NCBI GenBank assembly: GCA_963839475.1
Contig: CAWIVH010000015.1
Span: 620,001-684,000 of the forward strand
Direction: 5' to 3'
Source: CAWIVH01 sp963839475
GTDB lineage: Bacteria; Acidobacteriota; UBA6911
Length of the DNA stretch: 64,000 nucleotides
Positions 34,601-42,100 of the stretch are shown one piece after another (positions within the stretch are counted from its first letter, which is position 1; each line of letters opens with the position of its first letter). The notes below the pieces were generated by a model that saw only the letters and a list, made by a program, of their open reading frames with translations, was not told the DNA's origin and did not search any database. A program made the translations under genes and the position numbers.

Positions 34601-35878
34601 TTACCTAAGCGATTTCCGAAACGTCTGCGCTCTTATGGTGAGTTTCTCAGCAAGCCGATGAATGAGCGGATGGTTAATTCCTTCCGCCTTCATTCGCATT
34701 TCAATCTCTGAAGCCTGGTCTGGTAATGCTTCGGCCATAATGCGGAGACGTTCAGCAACTCGTCCACCATCCAAGCGAAGTTCCTGAGCCATTTTTTGCC
34801 AGTGACGTTGATGGACACTTTGAAATTTGTACTCGCCGCCGATCTTCATGGACATTTTTGCCCGCTTCAAGTCGATCTGGGGGTAGGGGAGTGCGCTTGC
34901 CAGATCGTAGAGAGGCGCCAAACGGACGCTGCCGCCCGCTCCAATTAGCAGTGCGTAGTTCTTAGCGTGAGCATCCGTGCCGACGATCAACCAGTTATAA
35001 ATGATCGAATCGACAAAAGTCTCCACATCTTCGTCGGGTCGACCTGAGTAGGTCCTCAGGAGGCCGACAATTTCAGCGATCCCGGGTCCGCCTTCATTCT
35101 GATACTTGCGCGCCGGGTTGATCGCAAGCGCCTGACAAACATCCTCCTGATGAACCCTTCGAAGACCACCCTGTGTACGAATTCGATCATAGCGCGTGAT
35201 AACAATTGCGATTTCATCCTGAAAATGCATGATCTTGGAATCAGTTGCAGGAAGGCCCAAGGCACGCGCAAGCTCTAGACAGAAGTGCTCGTTCTCGGCA
35301 TGCCCATCGAATTGACCGGTAGGAGGCTTGAGGATATGGCTGGTCGGGACTCGTCCCGACGGCACTCCCCATCTACCCTTGTTCAGAACTAAAGCAGTCT
35401 TCGGCTGTGCGCCTGCAAGGCTGAATTGACCGATATCGTGGGGAATCCGCCATGCAGAGTGGTCCTCCCGGAGGGTGCGTAGCCGGTGAGCAACCTCAGC
35501 TTCGCCCAACCATTCGATTTCGCCTGGATGACGTCCGAGCACAGCATCGAGCCGTTCGGGAAGGACAAACTGAGCTGCACCTGCGCAGTCCTCTCCCACT
35601 GCACCAATAAGGCCGAAGGCGTTTCGAGCTGAAACCTGAAATTTCCTCGCCCAGACGTCGAGCACCATTGGGTTATCGGGGAGAAGTCCCCACAAGTAGG
35701 GCTCGATCTTGTCATTGCCGTGCCGCGTGAGAGCTAACGGCATCGAAATTGAAAGGGGATACGCATCATTCGATTCGTGCCATGGATCGCTGTAAACGAA
35801 CATCAAGCGTCCACGTTCATCGCGCGTCACACGGCCGACCGTTTGGCCGTCAAGAAGGGCAATAAGCTCCTTTTTCAT
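34601..35878 (-). CDS. hipA: HipA-family serine/threonine kinase toxin
   Basis: 425 residues. N-terminal subdomain (GQTVGRVTRDERGRLMFVY, YLWGLLPDN), ATP-binding P-loop region IGQFSLAGAQPKTAL, ILKPPTGQFDGHAENEHFCLELARALGL, and the catalytic/metal motifs IITRYDR-like VITRYDRI, HQEDVCQALAI, VGTDAHAKNYALL and LAPLYDLASAL. HipA phosphorylates tRNA synthetases to induce growth arrest. Preceded by hipB with ATGA overlap. Confidence 0.93.
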   Translation of the reverse strand: MKKELIALLDGQTVGRVTRDERGRLMFVYSDPWHESNDAYPLSISMPLALTRHGNDKIEPYLWGLLPDNPMVLDVWARKFQVSARNAFGLIGAVGEDCAGAAQFVLPERLDAVLGRHPGEIEWLGEAEVAHRLRTLREDHSAWRIPHDIGQFSLAGAQPKTALVLNKGRWGVPSGRVPTSHILKPPTGQFDGHAENEHFCLELARALGLPATDSKIMHFQDEIAIVITRYDRIRTQGGLRRVHQEDVCQALAINPARKYQNEGGPGIAEIVGLLRTYSGRPDEDVETFVDSIIYNWLIVGTDAHAKNYALLIGAGGSVRLAPLYDLASALPYPQIDLKRAKMSMKIGGEYKFQSVHQRHWQKMAQELRLDGGRVAERLRIMAEALPDQASEIEMRMKAEGINHPLIHRLAEKLTIRAQTFRKSLR

Positions 35879-36162
35879 TTTCTCTTCTCGCGGGCGGCAT
35901 TGACAATTCGATCAATATCAATCGCTTGGGAGCGCATGCGATCCTCAGGGCTCGGAATGTCCGCGGTTACCAGCGAGATTCCCAGCTCCTCGATCGTACG
36001 CAGGACAAGGCCGAGCTCGGCCCTTTGTTTTCCCTTCTCGACTTCAATGAGCCACTGCCTGCTGGCTCCGATCTTATCTGCCAGAGCCTGTTGTTTGAGC
36101 CCGAGTTTTATGCGCCGATCCCGGATCAGGGCTCCGATATCGACTGCCGTTCGTATGCGCAT
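35875..36162 (-). CDS. hipB: HipB-type HTH antitoxin
   Basis: 95 residues, Xre-type helix-turn-helix: IGALIRDRRIKLGLKQQALADKIGASRQWLIEVEKGKQRAELGLVLRTIEELGI. Start at ATG 36162 with GGAGGA 4 bases upstream; the frame is open further but has no ribosome site. It neutralises HipA and represses the operon. The toxin ATG overlaps its stop. Confidence 0.92.
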   Translation of the reverse strand: MRIRTAVDIGALIRDRRIKLGLKQQALADKIGASRQWLIEVEKGKQRAELGLVLRTIEELGISLVTADIPSPEDRMRSQAIDIDRIVNAAREKRK

Positions 36163-36187
36163 GGTTCCTCCAGCGCGAGTCATCGTT

Positions 36188-36238
36188 CGATGACATTGTA
36201 CCAAAGACAACGATCGACGACAATGAAAAATGTCATCG
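36188..36238 (-). promoter_or_regulatory. Candidate HipB operator
   Basis: CGATGACATT (36188-36197) is the exact inverted complement of AATGTCATCG (36229-36238), and an inner CATTGT/ACAATG pair (36194-36199, 36220-36225) is nested. It lies 26-76 bases upstream of the hipB start, where the promoter is expected. Confidence 0.55.
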
Positions 36239-36289
36239 AGCGGCGACTTGCCTGTGGTTGGATCCCGATAGATCAGCCCTGTCCCTGAT

Positions 36290-36649
36290 TCATCTCCTGC
36301 TGCCCCGGAAATCGCCTTGCCAAAGCACCAGACGATCGGCAAAGGGAATCTGCGTGCCGGGAACCCCCATTTGGATAGACCGCAGGGATTCATAAAAAGT
36401 TGCTCCTTTTGCGTTGCGTTGGGCTGAGAGAAGCCGATCCTGAAATTCAAGCAAATCGGGGGACAAAGCTATTGGAGGACGGATGTTCACGAGCGTTCGC
36501 AGCAGGTACCATTTCCCGGCCTCCGCCAAAGCCGATGCCCCGCCCTGGTAGGTCCAAACATAATTTCCATTCATAATGGTGTTGTTGCGATAATCGAAAT
36601 CTCCCTTGATGCCCGCCGTCCAGACTCCGCTTGCCTGTCTTCTGTTCAT
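36290..36649 (-). CDS. Hypothetical protein
   Basis: 119 residues from ATG 36649, which follows a GAGGTGAT. Composition is normal for a soluble protein: GIKGDFDYRNNTIMNG, WTYQGGASALAEAGKWYLL, LSPDLLEFQDRLLSAQ. No signal peptide, membrane segment or known motif. It lies upstream of hipBA, 50 bases from the operator. It is possibly the tail of a decayed longer gene. Confidence 0.35.
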   Translation of the reverse strand: MNRRQASGVWTAGIKGDFDYRNNTIMNGNYVWTYQGGASALAEAGKWYLLRTLVNIRPPIALSPDLLEFQDRLLSAQRNAKGATFYESLRSIQMGVPGTQIPFADRLVLWQGDFRGSRR

Positions 36650-37047
36650 AATCTGATCACCCTCATTTTTACATTTCAGCTTAAGTCCGATTCCGCTGCC
36701 CATATCGAGCATGCATCGAATACGAATGCTTCGACCGCTGCGACGACGAGGCACCCGCCCAAACCAAGGAGGTCCTCCGCATACAGCCAGGCCGCGCCAT
36801 TAGGCCGTTGTTCGGGAGGTTGGGTGTAATTTATCGGAGAGAAAAGCTGGATTGAATCCGAGTTCCGGAGTGGGTTACGATCCCCCAGCGGAGTACCATG
36901 TCGGGGTAAAAAGGAAGCAGTAGTCAATCACCTGATCTGCCAGCACTGCAGCATTGCAAATGCAGTTGCTTCCGACCGCTTCTTTGAATACGAGATCGCT
37001 GATCGGCTGACGATCGATGATTTGCGCAACCTTGAAAGGAAGGCAAG
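36650..37047. other. Intergenic with weak frames on both strands
   Basis: A plus-strand frame ending inside the next gene reads LICQHCSIANAVASDRFF and LTIDDLRNLERKARCSI, protein-like but without a start or known match. Nothing else is supported. AAGGAAGG before 37048 serves as ribosome site for the DUF362 gene. Confidence 0.3.
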
Positions 37048-38763
37048 ATGCTCGATCGACGCGATTTTCTTAAATCCTCCTTGATGTTTTATGGTGGAGC
37101 GGATTTCATGCGCCCCGCTTCCGTTTTTTCCGCCATGTCGAAACTGTCCGGCTATTTTGGCGTGCATCCGTTTGTGGAACAGCACCCCGAAGCGGTCTTC
37201 ATCATGCGGACCCGCGTGGATTACAAGACGAATTCCGAATCATGCAAGAGGGTCGGACTCGATTTTGGTCGGACCGTGTTTGTTCCGATGGACAAGACCG
37301 GCACCCCGGTGACTCGCGACATCGCCACCAAGCCGAATCTCACCGCCCACCAGGCAACAGATGAAAAAAGAGGATTCACCCTTGAAGATACCATGGGCAT
37401 CACCACCGATGCGTTCTTCATCGAAGGTTTGTTTGAGTCTTTGAAAGAACTCGGCGTCGCAGGCAATAAGATCCATACGCGCGATGTCAACGGCGGTCGG
37501 GTAGCAGAATCCCGTGGTTACGTCGCAATGGGCCAGCGGGTCGGCGCGAGTGTTGTTGCCCCAAAATACCAAATTGCTACCGTGGAAGACGCCAACGACG
37601 CAAGCAAATTTGTCTGGAAAGAGGTCCCCGGCGGGGTGGTGTATCGACAGATTCCCTACTTGTGGCCGTTTAATGCGCCGAATTCCTATAACCTGAATGT
37701 GGCGAAATTCAAGGCTCACACCATGGGCTTGACCCTTACATCCAAGAACTGGCAGGGCTCCAATGCAGCCCCCTTTCAGAAGTACTGCGGGAGGTGGCCC
37801 ACTGTCGACGAAATGCAAAAAGTCGAGGCGGCCATAACCAGGGAGTGCGTCAACCCTAAAGTCCGTGACCTCGTCGAGGCGGAATTCAAGCGGCACCTCG
37901 GCACAATTCCCCGATGGGACACCCCGGATTTCCCAAGGGAAGCTCCGGGATATGTCCGTTTATATGTATACAGCACGCTGTGCATGGAATTGTGGGCACA
38001 GCGGACAATCGACAATCATTCGGCGTCCCCAATGGGACTTCACATCGTCGAGGGCATCTACGGGCGGGATGGCGACTTCAATATGGGGCCCAACCCCCTG
38101 GGAAGCGAGAACAGCAAAGAGCCCTGGTTGAACGCCCCCAGCAGAAACGGAAGGGCTTGGGATTACATGACGAATATTGTTCTATTCGGCAAGAATCCCT
38201 ACCTCGTGGATATCGTGGGCCATTGGCTTGGTGGTCATGAGCCCGGGAATTTTGGGCTATTCCACATTGCGATGGAGCGCGGCAAACTCAACGTGATGAA
38301 TCCCATGAGTATTCCAGTATATGAGTGGCAGGATGGCATCGCCGTCCGCAGACCTCTGACCGGCTTCACCCGGACCCCATTAAGGACATCCTACCTTCAG
38401 CAGCACCATAAAAATGAGCCGCTGTGGCATCTCTGTAACGAGCCGTTCGACTACAGCAAGGTGCCCGAGAATAAACTCCGCATTCCGCAAAAGCCGACTA
38501 CCCGTGCGCTTAACGAGCACTATCCAAATGCGAATAATCCTCAGCTGGCCATAGAGTACAGTATCCCGGAGAAAGGATGGGCGCTCGTGGAAATCCTGGA
38601 CCGGAACGGCAACAACCTGGAGGTTATCTCAAACGCCCTTTGTGATCCCGGGTTTCACATGGCTGCATGGAATACGGCGAAATACGAATCCGGCAGCTAC
38701 AAGTACCGCTTGCGCTACGACGACTACAACGAGGTGCATGATCTCATCCTGAATAAGGCTTAG
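37048..38763 (+). CDS. Tat-exported DUF362-domain protein
   Basis: 571 residues. It begins LDRRDFLKSS, a twin-arginine motif. The body matches DUF362: DFGRTVFVPMDKTG, FFIEGLFESLKELGV with HTRDVNGG, NVAKFKAHTMGLTLTSKNWQG, MGLHIVEGIYGRDGDF. The final ~90 residues (AIEYSIPEKGWALVEILDRNGNNLE...WNTAKYESGSYKYRLRYD) form a FlgD-type Ig-like fold. Cysteine clusters for iron-sulfur centres, seen in some DUF362 proteins, are not evident. First of three genes with ApbE and DUF2271. Confidence 0.82.
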   Translation: MLDRRDFLKSSLMFYGGADFMRPASVFSAMSKLSGYFGVHPFVEQHPEAVFIMRTRVDYKTNSESCKRVGLDFGRTVFVPMDKTGTPVTRDIATKPNLTAHQATDEKRGFTLEDTMGITTDAFFIEGLFESLKELGVAGNKIHTRDVNGGRVAESRGYVAMGQRVGASVVAPKYQIATVEDANDASKFVWKEVPGGVVYRQIPYLWPFNAPNSYNLNVAKFKAHTMGLTLTSKNWQGSNAAPFQKYCGRWPTVDEMQKVEAAITRECVNPKVRDLVEAEFKRHLGTIPRWDTPDFPREAPGYVRLYVYSTLCMELWAQRTIDNHSASPMGLHIVEGIYGRDGDFNMGPNPLGSENSKEPWLNAPSRNGRAWDYMTNIVLFGKNPYLVDIVGHWLGGHEPGNFGLFHIAMERGKLNVMNPMSIPVYEWQDGIAVRRPLTGFTRTPLRTSYLQQHHKNEPLWHLCNEPFDYSKVPENKLRIPQKPTTRALNEHYPNANNPQLAIEYSIPEKGWALVEILDRNGNNLEVISNALCDPGFHMAAWNTAKYESGSYKYRLRYDDYNEVHDLILNKA

Positions 38764-38848
38764 ACCCAGCGAGACCTTCGATCTCTTATACCCTTGAAGT
38801 CATCTACGGTTTGTTTTCTATCGCACCGACGGTCTGGATCAGGGAATA

Positions 38849-39928
38849 ATGACCAGCAATCGATCATCCGGAATTCTGCAGCCGACAGCATCGATCATTT
38901 CACGACGCCGGTTCATCCTCACTTGGATTTGTGCCGTTCCAAACCTCGGCGGATTCTTCCGCACCGTTCCTCAAGTCCATCGGGAATCGAGAAAACTGAT
39001 GGGCACCTTTTGTGAAATCCAAATCTACCATTCCGACGCTTTGTTGGCCCGGCAGGCAATGCGCCGGGCATTGGATGAAATGGATCGTGTCGACCGCCTT
39101 CTCAGCAATTATGCCCCGGAAAGCGAGCTTAGCGCGCTCAACAGGGAAGCTTCCCGATCCCCGTTTCGCGTCTCAGAGGAGTTATTTGAGTTTCTGAGAC
39201 GGTGCCAGGTGTTTTATGAAAACACGGAAAATGCGTTTGACCCGACAGTAAGCCCCCTGGTGCGAGCATGGGGATTTTTCACTTCGAATCCGGGAAAGCC
39301 TTCAGATGATGAGATCGCGGCTGGTAAAGCCAGATTGGGTTTTGACAAGGTGCGGCTGAATGAATCTGCCCGAACAGTGTCCTATGCGGCGGAGGGAATA
39401 GAGATTGATCCCGGCGGCATAGGGAAAGGTTATGCCGTCGACCGAGCTGCCCGGGTCTTGAGAGAAACGGGTATCGAAGCGGCCCTCGTCAGCGCAGGGG
39501 GAAGCACGCTGTACGCATTGGGAAGTCCGCCCAACCGCCCGGGCTGGAGAATAGCGATCAAAGATCCTGCGGATTTGCGGACACCTGTGGCGCTTGTCGA
39601 CCTTTGCGGGAGTTCATTGTCGACATCGGGGATCTCCGAAAAATCCGTCCAGGTCGGCACGCACCGATACAGTCATATCTTCGACCCCCGGACCGGCGAA
39701 CCTGTGGAGGGGATGTGTCAGGCCACTGTGATCGCGCCCAGTGCAACCGAGTCGGATGCTTTGACAAAGGCGGCCTTTATCCTGCCTCGTGATTCCGTTC
39801 TGAACGTGTGCAGGCGACGGTCGGGAGTTCACGCACTGCGCGTGGAGGGCCCCTGTGGAAAAGCAAGCTCCGTTTGGATAACCCCGTGGTCCTCTTCGGT
39901 TTTTGTCCAAAACCCCAATCTCCCTTGA
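38849..39928 (+). CDS. apbE: ApbE-family FAD:protein FMN transferase
   Basis: 359 residues. N-terminal hydrophobic leader with SRRRFILTWI, so it is probably exported (possible Tat signal). Family motifs: MGTFCEIQIYH, DPTVSPLVRAWGF, EIDPGGIGKGYAVDRAARVL, ALVSAGGSTLYALG, STSGISEKSV and YSHIFDPRTGEPV. ApbE attaches FMN covalently to threonine of target proteins in the periplasm. The target is not obvious: no NqrB/C or FMN-bind domain is nearby, so one of its neighbours may be the substrate or the electron partner. Confidence 0.92.
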   Translation: MTSNRSSGILQPTASIISRRRFILTWICAVPNLGGFFRTVPQVHRESRKLMGTFCEIQIYHSDALLARQAMRRALDEMDRVDRLLSNYAPESELSALNREASRSPFRVSEELFEFLRRCQVFYENTENAFDPTVSPLVRAWGFFTSNPGKPSDDEIAAGKARLGFDKVRLNESARTVSYAAEGIEIDPGGIGKGYAVDRAARVLRETGIEAALVSAGGSTLYALGSPPNRPGWRIAIKDPADLRTPVALVDLCGSSLSTSGISEKSVQVGTHRYSHIFDPRTGEPVEGMCQATVIAPSATESDALTKAAFILPRDSVLNVCRRRSGVHALRVEGPCGKASSVWITPWSSSVFVQNPNLP

Positions 39929-40051
39929 TGCGGGCAAGAGCCGCTATCGCGTGGCCCCTGATTGACACTGGACTTCCGGTTGCGCAGAATGGCATTTGGA
40001 CAGAGGCATGCAAATCAGATCCCAGGGCAACACCTCGAGAAGAGGCACATC

Positions 40052-40630
40052 ATGCCAGGAGTAGCGGCATTGTCCGGCCTGCTGTTTTTGAGCGGTGAAT
40101 TGATTGGATTTGGTTTTGTGCCTGCGGCGTCCGTTGCCGGGAAACTGCAGATAACCTACCTGGTATCCTCGACCGTGGAAGGATCCCGCTTTACTGCGAT
40201 CTGGCTGGAAAATGAAGGCGGTGATCTGGTCAAAACTATATTCGTGAGCAACGAGCTTGCCCAGGGCGCTTTTACCGTTGAGGGGGATATTTGTCCGGAC
40301 TGGATAAAAAAATCACATTGGGAGAAGGCAAGCCAGGCTGAAGTCGATGCGGTTTCCGGTCCCACGCCAGCTGTTGGCTCCAGCTCTTTTTCAATCGATC
40401 TCAAGAAATTCGGAATTTCGCCCGGCGTCTATTTCTTTTGTATGCAGGTCCACGTCGAGGAAAATTACAACATTCGGTACAAGGGCAAAATCAGTCTGGG
40501 TCAAAAACCAGCCGAGTCCCAACCTGAAGTCTTTTACAGTCCCGCCAAGTACAAAGGCGCGGAGGATCTGATCCACGATGTCAGGGCGCGCTTCACGCCG
40601 GAGAGTGACACCAACCCGCCACCCAGATGA
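40052..40630 (+). CDS. DUF2271-domain exported protein
   Basis: About 192 residues from ATG 40052. Hydrophobic leader (AALSGLLFLSGELIGFGFV) then a DUF2271-like core: FTAIWLENEGGDLVKTIFVS and GVYFFCMQVHVEENYNIRYKGKISLG. DUF2271 genes are repeatedly found next to apbE, as here, and are thought to act in the same periplasmic flavin pathway. Follows apbE by 123 bases on the same strand. Confidence 0.75.
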   Translation: MPGVAALSGLLFLSGELIGFGFVPAASVAGKLQITYLVSSTVEGSRFTAIWLENEGGDLVKTIFVSNELAQGAFTVEGDICPDWIKKSHWEKASQAEVDAVSGPTPAVGSSSFSIDLKKFGISPGVYFFCMQVHVEENYNIRYKGKISLGQKPAESQPEVFYSPAKYKGAEDLIHDVRARFTPESDTNPPPR

Positions 40631-40651
40631 AAAGATTAATTGCCGTCGCTG

Positions 40652-41896
40652 CTATTTCACCGCTATGAGAGATATCTGCTCGAGCGTCGGCCAACGATCC
40701 TTCTCGTCCGCCTTCCTTTCGGCAGGAGCCATCTGGGCGATCGTGGTCCGGGTGGGGAAAAGCCCGGAAAAGTATTGGGCATAAACCCTGTTCATTTTTT
40801 CGAAGTCATTCATGTCATCCAGATAGACGTTCGTGGCCACGACGTGCGAGAGGTCGAGCCCCGCTTCTTCCAGTCCGTCCAGAAGGTTTCTCAGGGTCTG
40901 GCGCACCTGGCTCTCAACGGTCGACGCATAAATGCCCGAGTTGGGGCCGGGGATGAATGCCGATTTGGCCGAACAGTAGTAGGTATCGCCGGCAAAAACG
41001 CAGGGGCTGGCCGTCGGGCTCGGCTGCATATTTTTGGGTCGAACGGCCTTTCGTTGTGACAGGTCGGCAATGGCCACTCCCGTGAATTCGATGGTATTGC
41101 CACCGGGCAGGCTTTTGACTCGAATGGTGGCGCGTCCGGGTGTATTGCCGAATTCGAAGTGTTTGGCGTAGATCCTGTTCATTTCCGGCGACGCCTTCTC
41201 TGTCTGGTAAGGATTGACGAATACCACGTTGCGAAAATCCATTCCGGCCGCAGCCAAAGTCTGTTTCATGTTATCCAGAGCCAGCTGCACCTGTGCATCC
41301 GGGTTTTCAGGGATACTGCCAGTTGCCGGGTCACAACCCAGGAAGCCTGACAGATAGAGCCGATCGCCGGCCAGAATACCCGGCGTCCACGTGAGGTCAG
41401 GCGATATTCCGTAGGGTACGATTCGCTTCCTGCGGGAAAGGTCACGGAAAGCTACGGCCGTGACCTCGTAAGGCGTACCGGGCAGTTTGTGAACGCCGAG
41501 AACGGCCCTGGCAGGCGGATTCCTCGGGAAGAAACGTTTCCATACTCCTTCCATGCGTTCGAAATTCGCCATGTCCTCCAGATATACCTGCGTGTATACG
41601 ACATGTTCCATCGTGAGGCCGGCCGCCTCCACGACCGCTCTGACGTTATCCAGTGTCTGGTTTACCTGGTCCTCGAAAACATCAGAGATCTTTCCGTCCT
41701 GTCCTCTTGCTCCCTGACCGGAAACATAGAGGAAGTCGCCGGCGAGAATTCCGGGGCTGTATGGCCCGATCGGTTTGGGCCCGGAAGCCGGCACCACCAC
41801 CTGTTTTTCCGCGGCGGCCGCCTGCAGGCACAAGAACAGCGAAAACAAACCGGCTCCTGTCAGGATTCCTATCACACATATTCGATGTGGTTTATT
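40652..41896 (-). CDS. Exported protein with three tandem Rid (YjgF/UK114) domains
   Basis: 414 residues. Sec signal peptide (ICVIGILTGAGLFSLFLCLQAAAA). Three Rid domains follow, at about 30-150, 155-280 and 285-414, each with the fold's N-terminal GPYSPGILAGDFLYVSG-like and LDNVRAVVEAAG-like blocks. The arginine that binds the carboxylate survives in all three (PARAVL, GRATIR, PTRTTI), as does a C-terminal glutamate (YEVTAVA, IEFTGVA, LEQISLI). Rid proteins hydrolyse enamine/imine products of PLP enzymes and work as homotrimers. One chain with three domains suggests a covalent trimer outside the cytoplasm. Divergent from an exported PLP enzyme. Confidence 0.85.
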   Translation of the reverse strand, partial: NKPHRICVIGILTGAGLFSLFLCLQAAAAEKQVVVPASGPKPIGPYSPGILAGDFLYVSGQGARGQDGKISDVFEDQVNQTLDNVRAVVEAAGLTMEHVVYTQVYLEDMANFERMEGVWKRFFPRNPPARAVLGVHKLPGTPYEVTAVAFRDLSRRKRIVPYGISPDLTWTPGILAGDRLYLSGFLGCDPATGSIPENPDAQVQLALDNMKQTLAAAGMDFRNVVFVNPYQTEKASPEMNRIYAKHFEFGNTPGRATIRVKSLPGGNTIEFTGVAIADLSQRKAVRPKNMQPSPTASPCVFAGDTYYCSAKSAFIPGPNSGIYASTVESQVRQTLRNLLDGLEEAGLDLSHVVATNVYLDDMNDFEKMNRVYAQYFSGLFPTRTTIAQMAPAERKADEKDRWPTLEQISLIAVK

Positions 41897-42100
41897 CATA
41901 ACTTTCCGTCTCCCGGGCAACGGAGGTATGGAGGCGTTTGGAATGAGAATGAATCGACAGCAACGGGAGTATACTGCTTCCCATATCCGATCAGGAAAGG
42001 GAATCCTGGTCGTCGGTTGGAAGCGCAGTCGATACAGTTCATCACCCGAGAGGCGGTGCCGGCATAACCGCCCATGTCATTCGCATGAATCGGAGGAAGT

